Part shown: positions 37,840-45,778 of the stretch, piece by piece | Layout: every line of letters starts with the position of its first letter | Numbering within the stretch: position 1 is the stretch's first letter | From: Crateriforma sp964453205 | GTDB lineage: Bacteria; Planctomycetota; Planctomycetia; Pirellulales; Pirellulaceae | Reading direction: 5' to 3' | Assembly (NCBI GenBank): GCA_964453205.1 | Contig: CAYVRC010000004.1 | Location: forward strand, 25,319-89,318 | DNA: 64,000 nt | Made by a program: the position numbers and the translations under genes | The notes under the pieces: generated by a model | The model's input: only the letters and a program-made list of their open reading frames with translations | The model's database searches: none | What the model was told of the DNA's origin: nothing

Positions 37840-38092
37840 ACACGACTCCTAGGATTGGCCACGACTCGCTTCGCCGGACTGACCAGGGCCGCCGCTCGAC
37901 GCCAAAATCAATGGCGGCGGGCGGCGAGGGAAGGATCAGCGGCGATGACGTCTGGTGTCATCGCCGGTCTTTCGACGTTCGGTGAATCGGTGTCGTGGAA
38001 ATGGGTTTGGGTAGGTGGTTGGCGTCGGACTCGGTCGGTCACGTCGGCTCGGTTTCGCCGCCGTGTCCGGGTGATGTCGTCTCGCCTGTTGA

Positions 38093-38434
38093 TCACGGGT
38101 CGGTTCGCGTCGATCGCCACACCGCCTGTTCGGCTTGATCGGGTTGAGCCTGATGGTCCGGTTCGTCCTGGGACGATTCGGAATCGGCCGCGTCGAGGTG
38201 TGGTCGTTGCTTACGTCGGGTGATCGTTTCTATAGTTCGGAATTCCTGATCGCTGATGTCACCTTTGAGGTGCATTTCTCGCAAGTTAGCGAGGGCATCG
38301 ATGGCGGTTTCCTGGTCTTGAGCGGCGTAGTCGCGATACCTTGCCACCAGATAAACTCCGGCAGCAATCATGACGGCTAGGACCACTATGGAAGCGACAG
38401 ACTGCACTGTCGAATCTGTGAACAGATCTGTCAC
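38093..38434 (-). CDS. Small membrane protein with SHOCT-like motif
   Basis: A 113-residue protein from a GTG at 38434, chosen because a perfect AGGAGG lies eight bases upstream. One transmembrane helix near residues 10-32 (VASIVVLAVMIAAGVYLVAR) precedes ALANLREMHLKGDISDQEFR, which resembles the short 'L..L...G.Is.eEF' motif of SHOCT-like proteins. The C-terminus is acidic and Gln-rich and probably disordered. It is on the clpX strand, 253 bp upstream of clpX; that gap contains no other gene that I can support. Confidence 0.7.
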   Translation of the reverse strand: MTDLFTDSTVQSVASIVVLAVMIAAGVYLVARYRDYAAQDQETAIDALANLREMHLKGDISDQEFRTIETITRRKQRPHLDAADSESSQDEPDHQAQPDQAEQAVWRSTRTDP

Positions 38435-38555
38435 AACCCTGTCCTCCTCGCGTCGTCCTCCGCCCACTTGGATGATAGGAGTGTCCGGCACAGCGGGTCC
38501 AGCAAGCGGAAACGGAATTGCCGTATTTTTCGTGTTTCACGCATTGTACGTCGTT

Positions 38556-39473
38556 TCACGCTGGTGATCCAAGACCAGTTTCGCCCACCGCGACGCGAAA
38601 TGCGTCGATCGCCACGCCCGCGTCGGCCAGGCTGGGCCAAGCGATCAGACCCGATTGCCGGACCGTCGTCTTGCTGGGCTCGCCGCGTCGACGCAGGATC
38701 ACGCGGCCCCGGTAACCGGACTGTTTCAACGTCCGCAGCAACCGGGTGCCGTCAAAGGCCAGCGGGTTGTTCTTGTCCGCCCCGCTGCCGAGTTGCCGAT
38801 TGTCGATGTACAGACATTCCAGGGCGTCCAGGTGCCGCATCAGGCGATCGGCCACCGGCATCTCCCCGGCCTGGACCATCGCGTCGACCTCCGCCGCCAG
38901 CGTCAGTCCCCTCGGGTCGTCGATCCACTGCAACAGCCGTTCGTAATGGGCGATCGTGGCGACCGCGTGTCCGGCCGACGGGCGAAGGGCAAGCGTCACG
39001 CCCAGGTCCCGGGCCAGAATTCGTAGCCCGTTGATCCGTCGACTCAGCCGATCCAGGCTGGCCGCTCCCTTGTCCGGCGTCATGTCGTCCGGGGAAGCGG
39101 TCAAAGAATGCGGCGATCCCGAGGAAAAGGTGACCAGCTTGGCACGAAGCGAAGCGGCGGCTTCGATCCACTGCCGCGTCAAAATGTCCGAAGCCTCGGC
39201 TTCCTCCTTATCTTCGCTGGCCAACGAAGGCCAACGCGGCATGCCGGGATCGGCGACGAAGGGACTCTCCAACGCCAGCACCGGTTCGATCCCTTCGGCC
39301 CGGCTTTGCTCGCCGAGCTCGGCGACCAGGTCGCGGCCGCGCTGCGAATCCAATCGCAAACTCGTCCGTCGCGGCACCAACGCGATCGCCCCGTATCCCA
39401 TTTCGCGCAGAGCACTGATCGCCGAGGCTTCGTCGTGCAACGGCAGACTGCTCATGTGGTAACCGACAATCAC
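38556..39473 (-). CDS. TIM-barrel sugar isomerase/AP-endonuclease-2-like protein
   Basis: A 305-residue cytoplasmic protein without a signal peptide. The alternating pattern fits a xylose-isomerase-like TIM barrel: MIVGYHMSSLPLHDEASAIS at the start, GYGAIALVPRRTSLRLDSQR, VLALESPF, AKLVTFSSGSPHS, VTLALRPSAGHAVATIAHYE, LTLAAEVDAMVQAGEM, and GYRGRVILRRRGEP at the end. Metal-ligand residues cannot be assigned by eye. It lies 48 bp downstream of the UbiA-like gene. Such a pairing is reminiscent of eboC-eboE in the ebo gene clusters, but no other ebo gene is present here, so this is only a possibility. Confidence 0.7.
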   Translation of the reverse strand: MIVGYHMSSLPLHDEASAISALREMGYGAIALVPRRTSLRLDSQRGRDLVAELGEQSRAEGIEPVLALESPFVADPGMPRWPSLASEDKEEAEASDILTRQWIEAAASLRAKLVTFSSGSPHSLTASPDDMTPDKGAASLDRLSRRINGLRILARDLGVTLALRPSAGHAVATIAHYERLLQWIDDPRGLTLAAEVDAMVQAGEMPVADRLMRHLDALECLYIDNRQLGSGADKNNPLAFDGTRLLRTLKQSGYRGRVILRRRGEPSKTTVRQSGLIAWPSLADAGVAIDAFRVAVGETGLGSPA

Positions 39474-39521
39474 GATGGTTTCTCCCCTAAAGGAACGAAT
39501 GGACGCCGAAGCGAATCTCGA

Positions 39522-40541
39522 TCAAGTCACTCGAAACCGACGTGACAGCGCCAACGACGGCACGACGCCGGCGAAGACCAGCAAACCCCAAAACGCCCCG
39601 GCCCCCAAGAACGCGATCGCCGCGGCCAGAGGGATGATCGTCAGCACGCCGCTGCGGACCGCCGACTGGATCGACTCGGGCGTGCCCTCGCGGGAAGCGC
39701 GAAAACCACGCACCACGATCGGCATCACGATCATCGCGACCAACAAACCGAACGGCGGCCCCGGCGAAAAGTGCCAAGCCTTCGCCGCCAGATCCAATCG
39801 CGGTGCCGTCGCCACGATCACGCCCCCCAACGCCGTGACGATCGTCCCGGTCAACAAGTGAGGTGCCCGATCCCCGATCGCTTCCCGGCGACCGATCAAG
39901 GTCACCCCCATCACATAGACTCCCATGCCCAGGCCGAACGCGGTCAGCCAATTCGGAAAGCCGACCGTCAGGTCGAAGTGAACCGACGCGCCGAGCAGGA
40001 AACTGAGCACGCGGCACACCCCCATCACCAGCGGCCCCAGCGGCGTCTGTTTCAGCGGCCCGTCGTAGACGACCACCGCGACGGCCAACAGCACCGCGAC
40101 CACCGCGGGCAGCCACGTCGCCGGCACGTCGGGCGACGGCAAATGGCCGGCGATCGCGGCGACCACGACCCCGCCGACCAACATCGCATAGCCGACGCTC
40201 TTGGCCAGACCGACCGAGATCCGACCCGCCGCCAACGGCCGCGCCGAACGTTGTCGACGGTCGACGTCCACGTCGAACACGTCGTTCAGGATCATCCCGG
40301 CCCAGTACAGCAACACGCCGGCGATCAGAATCGCGACGAAGCGGCCGATCGGCTGCGGACCTTGGGAAACGATCAAAAACGCGGCGGCGACATCGGCCAG
40401 TACCGTGAACACGTTGGGCAACCGCACGAGCTGACCCCAGGCGATCAGCGGACGACTCCGCGGGGCGTCGTGGTTCGGGCCGGGGGCGTCGCGGTCCGGG
40501 GCGGGGGGCAAAGTGGCGTCGTCGGCATCAGTCACGGGCAA
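39522..40541 (-). CDS. UbiA-like prenyltransferase (EboC-like)
   Basis: A 339-residue membrane protein with about eight to nine transmembrane helices. The first Asp-rich motif is NDVFDVDVDRRQRSARPLAA near residues 85-105. The second conserved stretch is VYDGPLKQTPLGPLVMGVCR near residue 158, followed by VLSFLLGASVHFD. Both sites are typical of UbiA-superfamily enzymes, which attach an isoprenoid or related lipid chain to an acceptor at the inner membrane. The Pro/Asp-rich first 30 residues are probably an unstructured leader. The early RLPNVFTVLADV and the YDGPLK..PLGPL region bring EboC to mind. It is the first gene of a two-gene unit with the TIM-barrel gene. Confidence 0.85.
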   Translation of the reverse strand: MPVTDADDATLPPAPDRDAPGPNHDAPRSRPLIAWGQLVRLPNVFTVLADVAAAFLIVSQGPQPIGRFVAILIAGVLLYWAGMILNDVFDVDVDRRQRSARPLAAGRISVGLAKSVGYAMLVGGVVVAAIAGHLPSPDVPATWLPAVVAVLLAVAVVVYDGPLKQTPLGPLVMGVCRVLSFLLGASVHFDLTVGFPNWLTAFGLGMGVYVMGVTLIGRREAIGDRAPHLLTGTIVTALGGVIVATAPRLDLAAKAWHFSPGPPFGLLVAMIVMPIVVRGFRASREGTPESIQSAVRSGVLTIIPLAAAIAFLGAGAFWGLLVFAGVVPSLALSRRFRVT

Positions 40542-40648
40542 TGTTTTCGTCCACGAAAGCGGTCGGCCACGCGAACGTCCTGGTAAATGAAAAGGAGCGA
40601 AAGGCGTTGGAGTCGTCTCAACTTTCTACAGTCTAACCCGCCGCCACG

Positions 40649-40667
40649 CCGACGGGCATGCCGTCGG
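40649..40667 (-). terminator. Hairpin 8 bp beyond the left opgG 3' copy
   Basis: CCGACGG and CCGTCGG form a perfect 7-bp stem with a 5-nt loop just beyond the stop codon at 40676-40678. It has no T-tract. There is no comparable hairpin after the intact opgG at 45779, which suggests that this was the original 3' flank of the gene before the insertion. Confidence 0.45.
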
Positions 40668-40675
40668 ATCCGTCC

Positions 40676-41068
40676 TCATTCTTGACGCGTGTAGACCGCC
40701 GGGTACACGAACTCCGGTTCATCGGGCGGTAACAAGTAGGTGAACTTTTCCGAAACCGGTTGCCCGGCACTGAACAACTGCACGTCCAATTCGACCGGGC
40801 CGTCGCCCGTGGCGACCACGTCGGCGGTCAGGATCCAGTCGCCTTGTTCGGTCCGCTCCGAGACGATGTTTTCGATGGTCCCCCGCACGGCGTTCGTCTT
40901 TGCCTCGGGCTCCGCGCCGGCGGGCAGCCCCCGGATCGCGGAACCGGCAAAGCGGACTTCGATGCCGATGCGAGGACTCCGTTCGCCCGGTCGCTCGACG
41001 CTCAAGTTCGTCGCCCGCGCCAGCACGTCACGGCGGGTCCCGAGTCGATCGATCGACTGCGCGGTCAT
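40676..41068 (-). pseudogene. Stranded 3' fragment of opgG (left copy of the repeat)
   Basis: The frame encodes the last 116 residues of OpgG (from VLARATNLSVERPGERSP to VYPAVYTRQE) and is identical in protein sequence to the end of the intact gene at 45779-47368. The 14 residues before it (MTAQSIDRLGTRR) come from unrelated DNA. It has no signal peptide or catalytic core and cannot act as OpgG. The only nucleotide difference inside the repeat is a silent change at 40706. It is best read as the leftover end of the original gene after an insertion that carried, or generated, a second copy. Confidence 0.85.
40680..41027. repeat. Left 348-bp direct repeat (opgG 3' end)
   Basis: Direct repeat with 45783-46130, offset exactly 5103 bp, with one mismatch (C at 40706 versus G at 45809). 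Both copies stop matching at the third base of the final Glu codon. At the inner edge a short GGCGGGTC is shared again 5 bp out of register. Confidence 0.95.
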
Positions 41069-41222
41069 CGGTGGGGTGGTTGCTTTGGCGTCAACCGCCG
41101 CGTCCGCGAGTTGATGCCGTCTGCCGATCCCCTCGGTCTCGTGCGGGGCAAAACGATCGACGTGCCGTGTCCTCGCCGTCTGCGCCGATCCCGTCGCGTG
41201 CTAGCAAAACCAGACCCCGCAA

Positions 41223-41630
41223 TTACGACGTTTTCAGATCGGCCGGGAACTGCTGGTTTCCAAGGAGGGGCCGGAAGAGAAATTTCGAGCGAACTATCTG
41301 ATTTTTCCACAACCCGCGGTCGACATTCTTGGACGAGCCGAGCTCAACGGCGTACTCGTATCCGCCCGTCGGTGGCCCGCCCGGCGGACGGACGATGTGC
41401 TCGGCGGCCAATGCGTCGAGCTCGGTGTTGGTCTTCAATCGCCCGACAAAGCGCCTGTTTTTGCAGCTCAGTTCATTCATCACGCTGGGGATCGTGTATC
41501 CCGCGTCAAGCCGATAAACGACGTGCTGCGCGACTGCACAGGCGTGGTCATCGGTCTTGTCGACCAGGTGTCCGGCGAAATTCCAGGTGTCCGGAAGTCC
41601 TTGCCTCGGGCAGATTGTCGCGTACTATCC
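41223..41630 (-). pseudogene. IS1380-like transposase remnant
   Basis: An internal piece of a transposase: GLPDTWNFAGHLVDKTDDHA, then VVYRLDAGYTIPSVMNELSC, RFVGRLKTNTELDALAAEHI and RPPGGPPTGG. The 'RxDAGY...FVGRLKTN...L' and 'RPPGRPP' pattern is what I know from IS1380-family enzymes. The frame is stopped upstream near 41633 and, after YEYAVELGSS, runs into unrelated sequence. The N-terminal half and the C-terminal third are absent, and I see no terminal inverted repeats. It is evidence of earlier IS activity at this site. Confidence 0.55.
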
Positions 41631-41693
41631 CCTTCGACTTTCGTCCAGTGCGTCTCGACTGCAGAACACTGCGTTTGGTGAAGGGGGTGGGAT

Positions 41694-42854
41694 ATGTTGA
41701 CAGGCTTGGGTCAGTTGGATCGCGAAAAATTTCGCGACCTTGCACGAATCTGCGTGCCTTTCCAGTTTCTCGTGTTGCTCAATCTAGCAGGGTTTCACTT
41801 AGCGAACGCTCAGAGCGTAGCCCCGCCGCCTCACGACCAATTTTCGTTTGCGTACGACGTCCAGATTGGCGGCGATCCCGGTCCGCTTTCGAAGCAGGTC
41901 GATCTCGGAGAATTACAACCGGGCAAAGAAGGAAAGGTGACGCTCACCCTGCTGAACCGAACCGGCCGGACTTGGCAAATCACCCAAACCGAGTCGTCTT
42001 GCCGTTGTGCCGTCGCGTCACTGAGTTCGGCGACCGTTCCATCAGGAGAAACGACAAAACTGATCGTCAAACTCAAGCCCCGAACAGACTCGGGCCAGCC
42101 CGAGCAAGTAACCTTTGTGCACGTCCATGATGCTCGAGCACGTCCATTCTCGGTCAGTCTAAAATACCGATTGAAAAACTGGGTTGCCTTCATCCAAGAC
42201 ACGTACACGCTTCAGTACGTTCGAGACCGTGATAACGACGAGTTTCTGCAGATTCCGTTTTACGACACGTCGGAATCCCGCGATGCGAGACTGCATGTTG
42301 AGTCGGATCCGGAACTAAAGGTCAGCAGAATCTTATCGTCTGACGAACGGCCTGGTCAGTTTCATGTAAACGTATCTGGGTTTTCTTCAAAAGCGTCCTC
42401 CCAACAGAGCTATCATTTGGAGTTGGTGGACTCAACTGGACTGCGTGACGAGGCGATTTTAGTCACTCGCGTTGTCGATCCGGTGCGAATCATCCCAATA
42501 ACTTTGAGGTTTCTTGAGGATCCAGATGATCCGGCAGGGTGTGTGGCTCAGGCGCTGCTCGTCATGGCCACGTCTCGCGATGAAAAGGAGCGAGAAGAGG
42601 ATGCATCGATCAAGCCTTCGTCTGTCTCGATGACAGCGAAAATGGGTGAAAAGAACTTGATGGTGCGATCAAAACATCTTGCCGGAGGGCGCTACCGTGT
42701 GACGCTTTCGATGTCCAAGTCGCGATTGAAGGAGGCAGTTGAGCAATCAACTGATTCCGAACTTAGCCTGGTTCTCGATGTGCTTTCGTCAGCGGGTTCT
42801 ACCCGACTCCAAGTCCCTGTTTCGTTGCTTACAGAACAGTTGAGTGATCTTTAG
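41694..42854 (+). CDS. Exported DUF1573-like protein on the insertion
   Basis: A 386-residue protein with a signal peptide (FQFLVLLNLAGFHLANAQS). Residues about 65-165 match the DUF1573 pattern: a beta-sandwich start (KQVDLGELQPGKEGKVTLTL), then WQITQTESSCRCAVAS with the CxC typical of this family, then GETTKLIVKLKPR. The rest (250 residues) is mostly beta with no recognised domain. Codon use is less GC-biased than in the flanking genes. It is followed 37 bp later by the Cys-rich peptide gene on the same strand, so the two probably form one unit. DUF1573 domains are Ig-like and often occur on exported proteins; the biochemical role is unknown. Confidence 0.75.
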   Translation: MLTGLGQLDREKFRDLARICVPFQFLVLLNLAGFHLANAQSVAPPPHDQFSFAYDVQIGGDPGPLSKQVDLGELQPGKEGKVTLTLLNRTGRTWQITQTESSCRCAVASLSSATVPSGETTKLIVKLKPRTDSGQPEQVTFVHVHDARARPFSVSLKYRLKNWVAFIQDTYTLQYVRDRDNDEFLQIPFYDTSESRDARLHVESDPELKVSRILSSDERPGQFHVNVSGFSSKASSQQSYHLELVDSTGLRDEAILVTRVVDPVRIIPITLRFLEDPDDPAGCVAQALLVMATSRDEKEREEDASIKPSSVSMTAKMGEKNLMVRSKHLAGGRYRVTLSMSKSRLKEAVEQSTDSELSLVLDVLSSAGSTRLQVPVSLLTEQLSDL

Positions 42855-42891
42855 TATCCGTTTGTGTTTCTTAACTTTAGTTGGAGATCGA

Positions 42892-43251
42892 ATGATGAAT
42901 CGACGGGTTTCGACTTTCGTGCTTTTTGTGCTTCTCAGCCCCACATCTGCTTTGATGGCTGACGACCCTTTTCAGGGCTGCCAAGCTTTCACGGACGTGC
43001 AGCACTGCCCTGATGCGACCACCTTTCCCGGATGTGCTGCACCTGACCCTGATTGCTCGACGGTTTATCGAAAAACTGGGAACCAATACTTGCTGCCAGT
43101 GCCAGCCTTAAATGGCCAAGCAGGTGTCTGGAATCCCTCGCAAAACGACGACAAGGGTGTCGTTTGCGAAGAATCGAGGGAGTGCATCTACATTGAAGTT
43201 AGCGGTGTGCCACTCTGCTATCCTGACTCAAAAATCGAAGATTTTGACTGA
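42892..43251 (+). CDS. Small cysteine-rich exported protein on the insertion
   Basis: About 119 residues from the ATG at 42892 (an adjacent second ATG is also possible), with GGAG seven bases upstream. A signal peptide (STFVLFVLLSPTSALMA) precedes a mature chain with seven cysteines in two clusters, FQGCQAFTDVQHCPD...GC...DC and VVCEESRECIYIEVSGVPLC. The spacing suggests disulfide bonding, and the odd number leaves one free or for pairing with a partner. I do not recognise a family. It is directly downstream of the DUF1573 gene. Confidence 0.7.
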   Translation: MMNRRVSTFVLFVLLSPTSALMADDPFQGCQAFTDVQHCPDATTFPGCAAPDPDCSTVYRKTGNQYLLPVPALNGQAGVWNPSQNDDKGVVCEESRECIYIEVSGVPLCYPDSKIEDFD

Positions 43252-43408
43252 GTGAACGACTGGGGCGATGAGGGAGCATGCGTCGGCAGTTAGGGGCCAT
43301 GCTGATCGTGTGGTTAAGCAACCGCCGATGAATTAGTGTCGGAATTAAATCGGCCATGTGGTAAGGTGTGCGTAGCTTCAGCTCAGCCCAACAACGAGGA
43401 CGCCACGG

Positions 43409-44548
43409 ATGGCCAGTGACACGATCAGATTTTCGTCTCTTCAAGAAGATCGAGTGCGACATTTCGCGGCGACTTTCAACTAGAAGGACTGCCGTCGTTT
43501 CGCCGCCGTCCAGGCTTCGCAACTTGTACACGGCGGAATCACTGATATCGCCTCTGTGTTGGGCTGCTCCACAAAGACGATAGAACGCGGGATCGCGGAA
43601 CTCGACCAGTTCAAGGATGACTCAGACGCCGAACGCGTTCGGCGCCAAGGTGCCGGTCGAAAAAAGATCGATTCCGAAACGCCGGAGGAAGAAAACCTGA
43701 TCCAGTGCCTTGAAGTGCAAACCGCCGGTGACCCTGACCAGGAGGACATTGTCTACACGGATCTCTGCCCGCAAAAGCTTTCGGATCGACTTACCGAGAT
43801 GAGATCTCCGGTGGGACGCGACGCGATTGCCGCTAAGCTCGATAACGCAGGTATCCGGTTGCGCCAAATCCGCAAGTCCATCCCCGGCGGTGAGCACCCC
43901 GACCGCGACGCCCAGTTCGGGCGCATCGCAGAGCTGATTGATCAATATCAGGACGAGGGCAAGCGGTGGTTCTCGGTGGATACCGAGAGCGAGGAGGACC
44001 TCGGGCGGCTGTATCGCAAAGGACGCGTGCGACGGAGCTCATCGTTCCAGGTTTTCGATCACGACTTTTCAAGTTGGGCCGATGGCGTCTTGATCCCTCA
44101 TGGGATCGACGATTTGATCCGAAATAGCGGTCACGTCATTTTGGGGCTTTCTCACGACACGCGCCCGTTCGCCTTCAACTCGTTACACTGGTACTGGCAG
44201 CGGATTGGCAAGAAATGCTACCCCGACGCCACATCAATTCTGTTGACCTGTGATGGAGGCGGCAGCAACTCAGCAGTACAATACATTTTCAAGCATGATC
44301 TTGAACGTCTGATCGAATCGATTGCCATTGAAATCCGCGTGGCACACCACCCACCGTACTGCTCGAAGTACAACCCGATTGAGCGGCGATTCTTTCCTCA
44401 TCTGGGCAGAGCTTGCTCCAGAATGCTGTTCGACTGTTTGGATACGGTCGCGGAACCGATGCGGACCACGAAAACTCACAGCGGACTTCGAACGACAGTC
44501 AGCCTGATCAACATGCTGTACGAAACCGGACGAAATGCCACAAAATAG
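43409..44548 (+). pseudogene. ISAzo13-type transposase interrupted by an amber codon
   Basis: From the ATG at 43409 (GAGGA upstream) the frame reads MASDTIRFSSLQEDRVRHFA, then TFN, a TAG at 43481-43483, then KDCRRFAAVQASQLVHGGIT and onward to 44548 without another stop. Comparison with the usual E-R/D-x-RR-x-AA start of ISAzo13 transposases suggests that the TAG replaces a GAG (Glu). The DDE-type core is intact: SVDTESEE, LLTCDGGGSNSAVQ, and HHPPYCSKYNPIERRFF, with HTH-like SVLGCSTKTIERGIAEL near the N-terminus. It could still be expressed from a later start (TTG at 43556) or by readthrough, but it is probably inactive. I could not identify the terminal inverted repeats. It separates the Cys-rich gene from the last gene of the insertion. 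Confidence 0.8.
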
Positions 44549-44694
44549 ATGAAGGCGGATCTGCAAATTGTCTACGATAATCTGCTGCCAAAATGGAACT
44601 ATGTTGCCAAGCGATGAAAAAACACTTATTTTCCGTCTGTTGCGAAGGCATCAGTTTTGAAAGTCACTGTTCTATCTTTTTGAAGAGACAATCC

Positions 44695-45738
44695 ATGGTT
44701 GAAAAGCGTTGGGCAGCGAATGCGATGTTTGGAGTGCTTTCGTACTTGATACTCGGCCTTTCCGTAGGTTGGTCTCAAACGCCGCCCACGCGTAGCGGTG
44801 CTGAAGAGACCGCCGAAACGGATGCTGCCTCCCTTTTTGATGCTCACGTCGTCAACTTGGAGTCCGTTACAGACTTTGATGTCGTGATTCAAAATGAGCG
44901 GACGCTATCAAGAAACGAACGGCCCCTTGTAACGGTCACTCAAACCTATCGCGTCATTTATTGCCCTCGAACGGATTTTGCAGTCTGGGCCGAGCTGGTC
45001 GATCTATCTCCTGATCAAGTCAAGACGGAGAACGCGTTCAATCGATCCGCGCCGTTCGACTCTGATTTCGGGCGGCCAGGATTAACCATCTACCTGTACC
45101 ACGACGGACAGGCGATGACATGGACGGTGGGGCTGCAGCGGCAAACCTACCCGCCGACATCCTTTCAGCAATTTGAACGATTTGGGCACGCACTCGATCT
45201 CCGCTGGATCGGGCTGGAGGGGTTTCCCTTCTGGAGTTCGATTCCTCAAGAGGTTCGTGACCATCAACTTCTGCAAGTTCGCACCCGCTTTCCTTCGGCA
45301 CGAGTCGTGGCCACGAAGGATGGGACCGCAGTCATTCGGCAGGAGCGCAAGATTCAGGCGAATTTTGATTCATGGAGAAAGTCAACGCACGTTGTCGATT
45401 TGCGGCGAAACCTGATTCTTCGACATAACAAGAGCCACAAATACGGAGAAGGTGAATTTCAGCCAAAGGTCGTTGAAGCGATTCAGTGGAAAGATGCGGA
45501 TGTCGCAATGCTTCCTGCTGTTATCTCCGGAGAGAAAATGCTCAGTAAGTGGGACGCGCCGCAGGAAAACTCGGAACTCTACGAGTTCCGGTTCAAGTGG
45601 CTTGCGATCAACCAGCCGATCACGCCCAAGTCAATCGCGTTCTATGGCGAACCGACTTTCGAAAACCTGCTGAAACTGGTTGATTTTGAGAACGCTGTTT
45701 GTCTTACCGAAGACATCAAGGCGAAGGCAAAGCGATAG
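44695..45738 (+). CDS. Exported protein of unknown function on the insertion
   Basis: About 347 residues from the ATG at 44695 (MVEKRWAANAMFGVLSYLIL), which gives a normal signal peptide ending near WSQTPP; an ATG at 44593 would add 34 residues. The mature part begins ASLFDAHVVNLESVTDFDVV, then LVTVTQTYRVIYCPRTDFAV and HDGQAMTWTV, an alternating strand pattern reminiscent of LolA-like lipoprotein-sorting folds. That is fold-level similarity only. The C-terminal half has PKSIAFYGEPTFENLLKLVD. Codon use is less GC-biased than in the chromosome around it. It ends 40 bp from the intact opgG stop, in convergent orientation, at the right junction of the insertion. Confidence 0.7.
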   Translation: MVEKRWAANAMFGVLSYLILGLSVGWSQTPPTRSGAEETAETDAASLFDAHVVNLESVTDFDVVIQNERTLSRNERPLVTVTQTYRVIYCPRTDFAVWAELVDLSPDQVKTENAFNRSAPFDSDFGRPGLTIYLYHDGQAMTWTVGLQRQTYPPTSFQQFERFGHALDLRWIGLEGFPFWSSIPQEVRDHQLLQVRTRFPSARVVATKDGTAVIRQERKIQANFDSWRKSTHVVDLRRNLILRHNKSHKYGEGEFQPKVVEAIQWKDADVAMLPAVISGEKMLSKWDAPQENSELYEFRFKWLAINQPITPKSIAFYGEPTFENLLKLVDFENAVCLTEDIKAKAKR

Positions 45739-45778
45739 GGAGTCGTGGCCGCCATCGTTTCGAGACGAAGGAAACCGC

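Noticed and set aside
40760..42130. Plus-strand open frame of 456 codons across the left repeat
   Set aside because: It crosses the opgG repeat, the IS remnant and the start of the DUF1573 gene and has no recognisable domain; it is an accidental open frame.
43252..43408. Terminal inverted repeats of the ISAzo13-type element
   Set aside because: I compared the flanks at 43252-43408 and 44549-44694. Only short matches such as GGCAG appear, not enough to define the ends.
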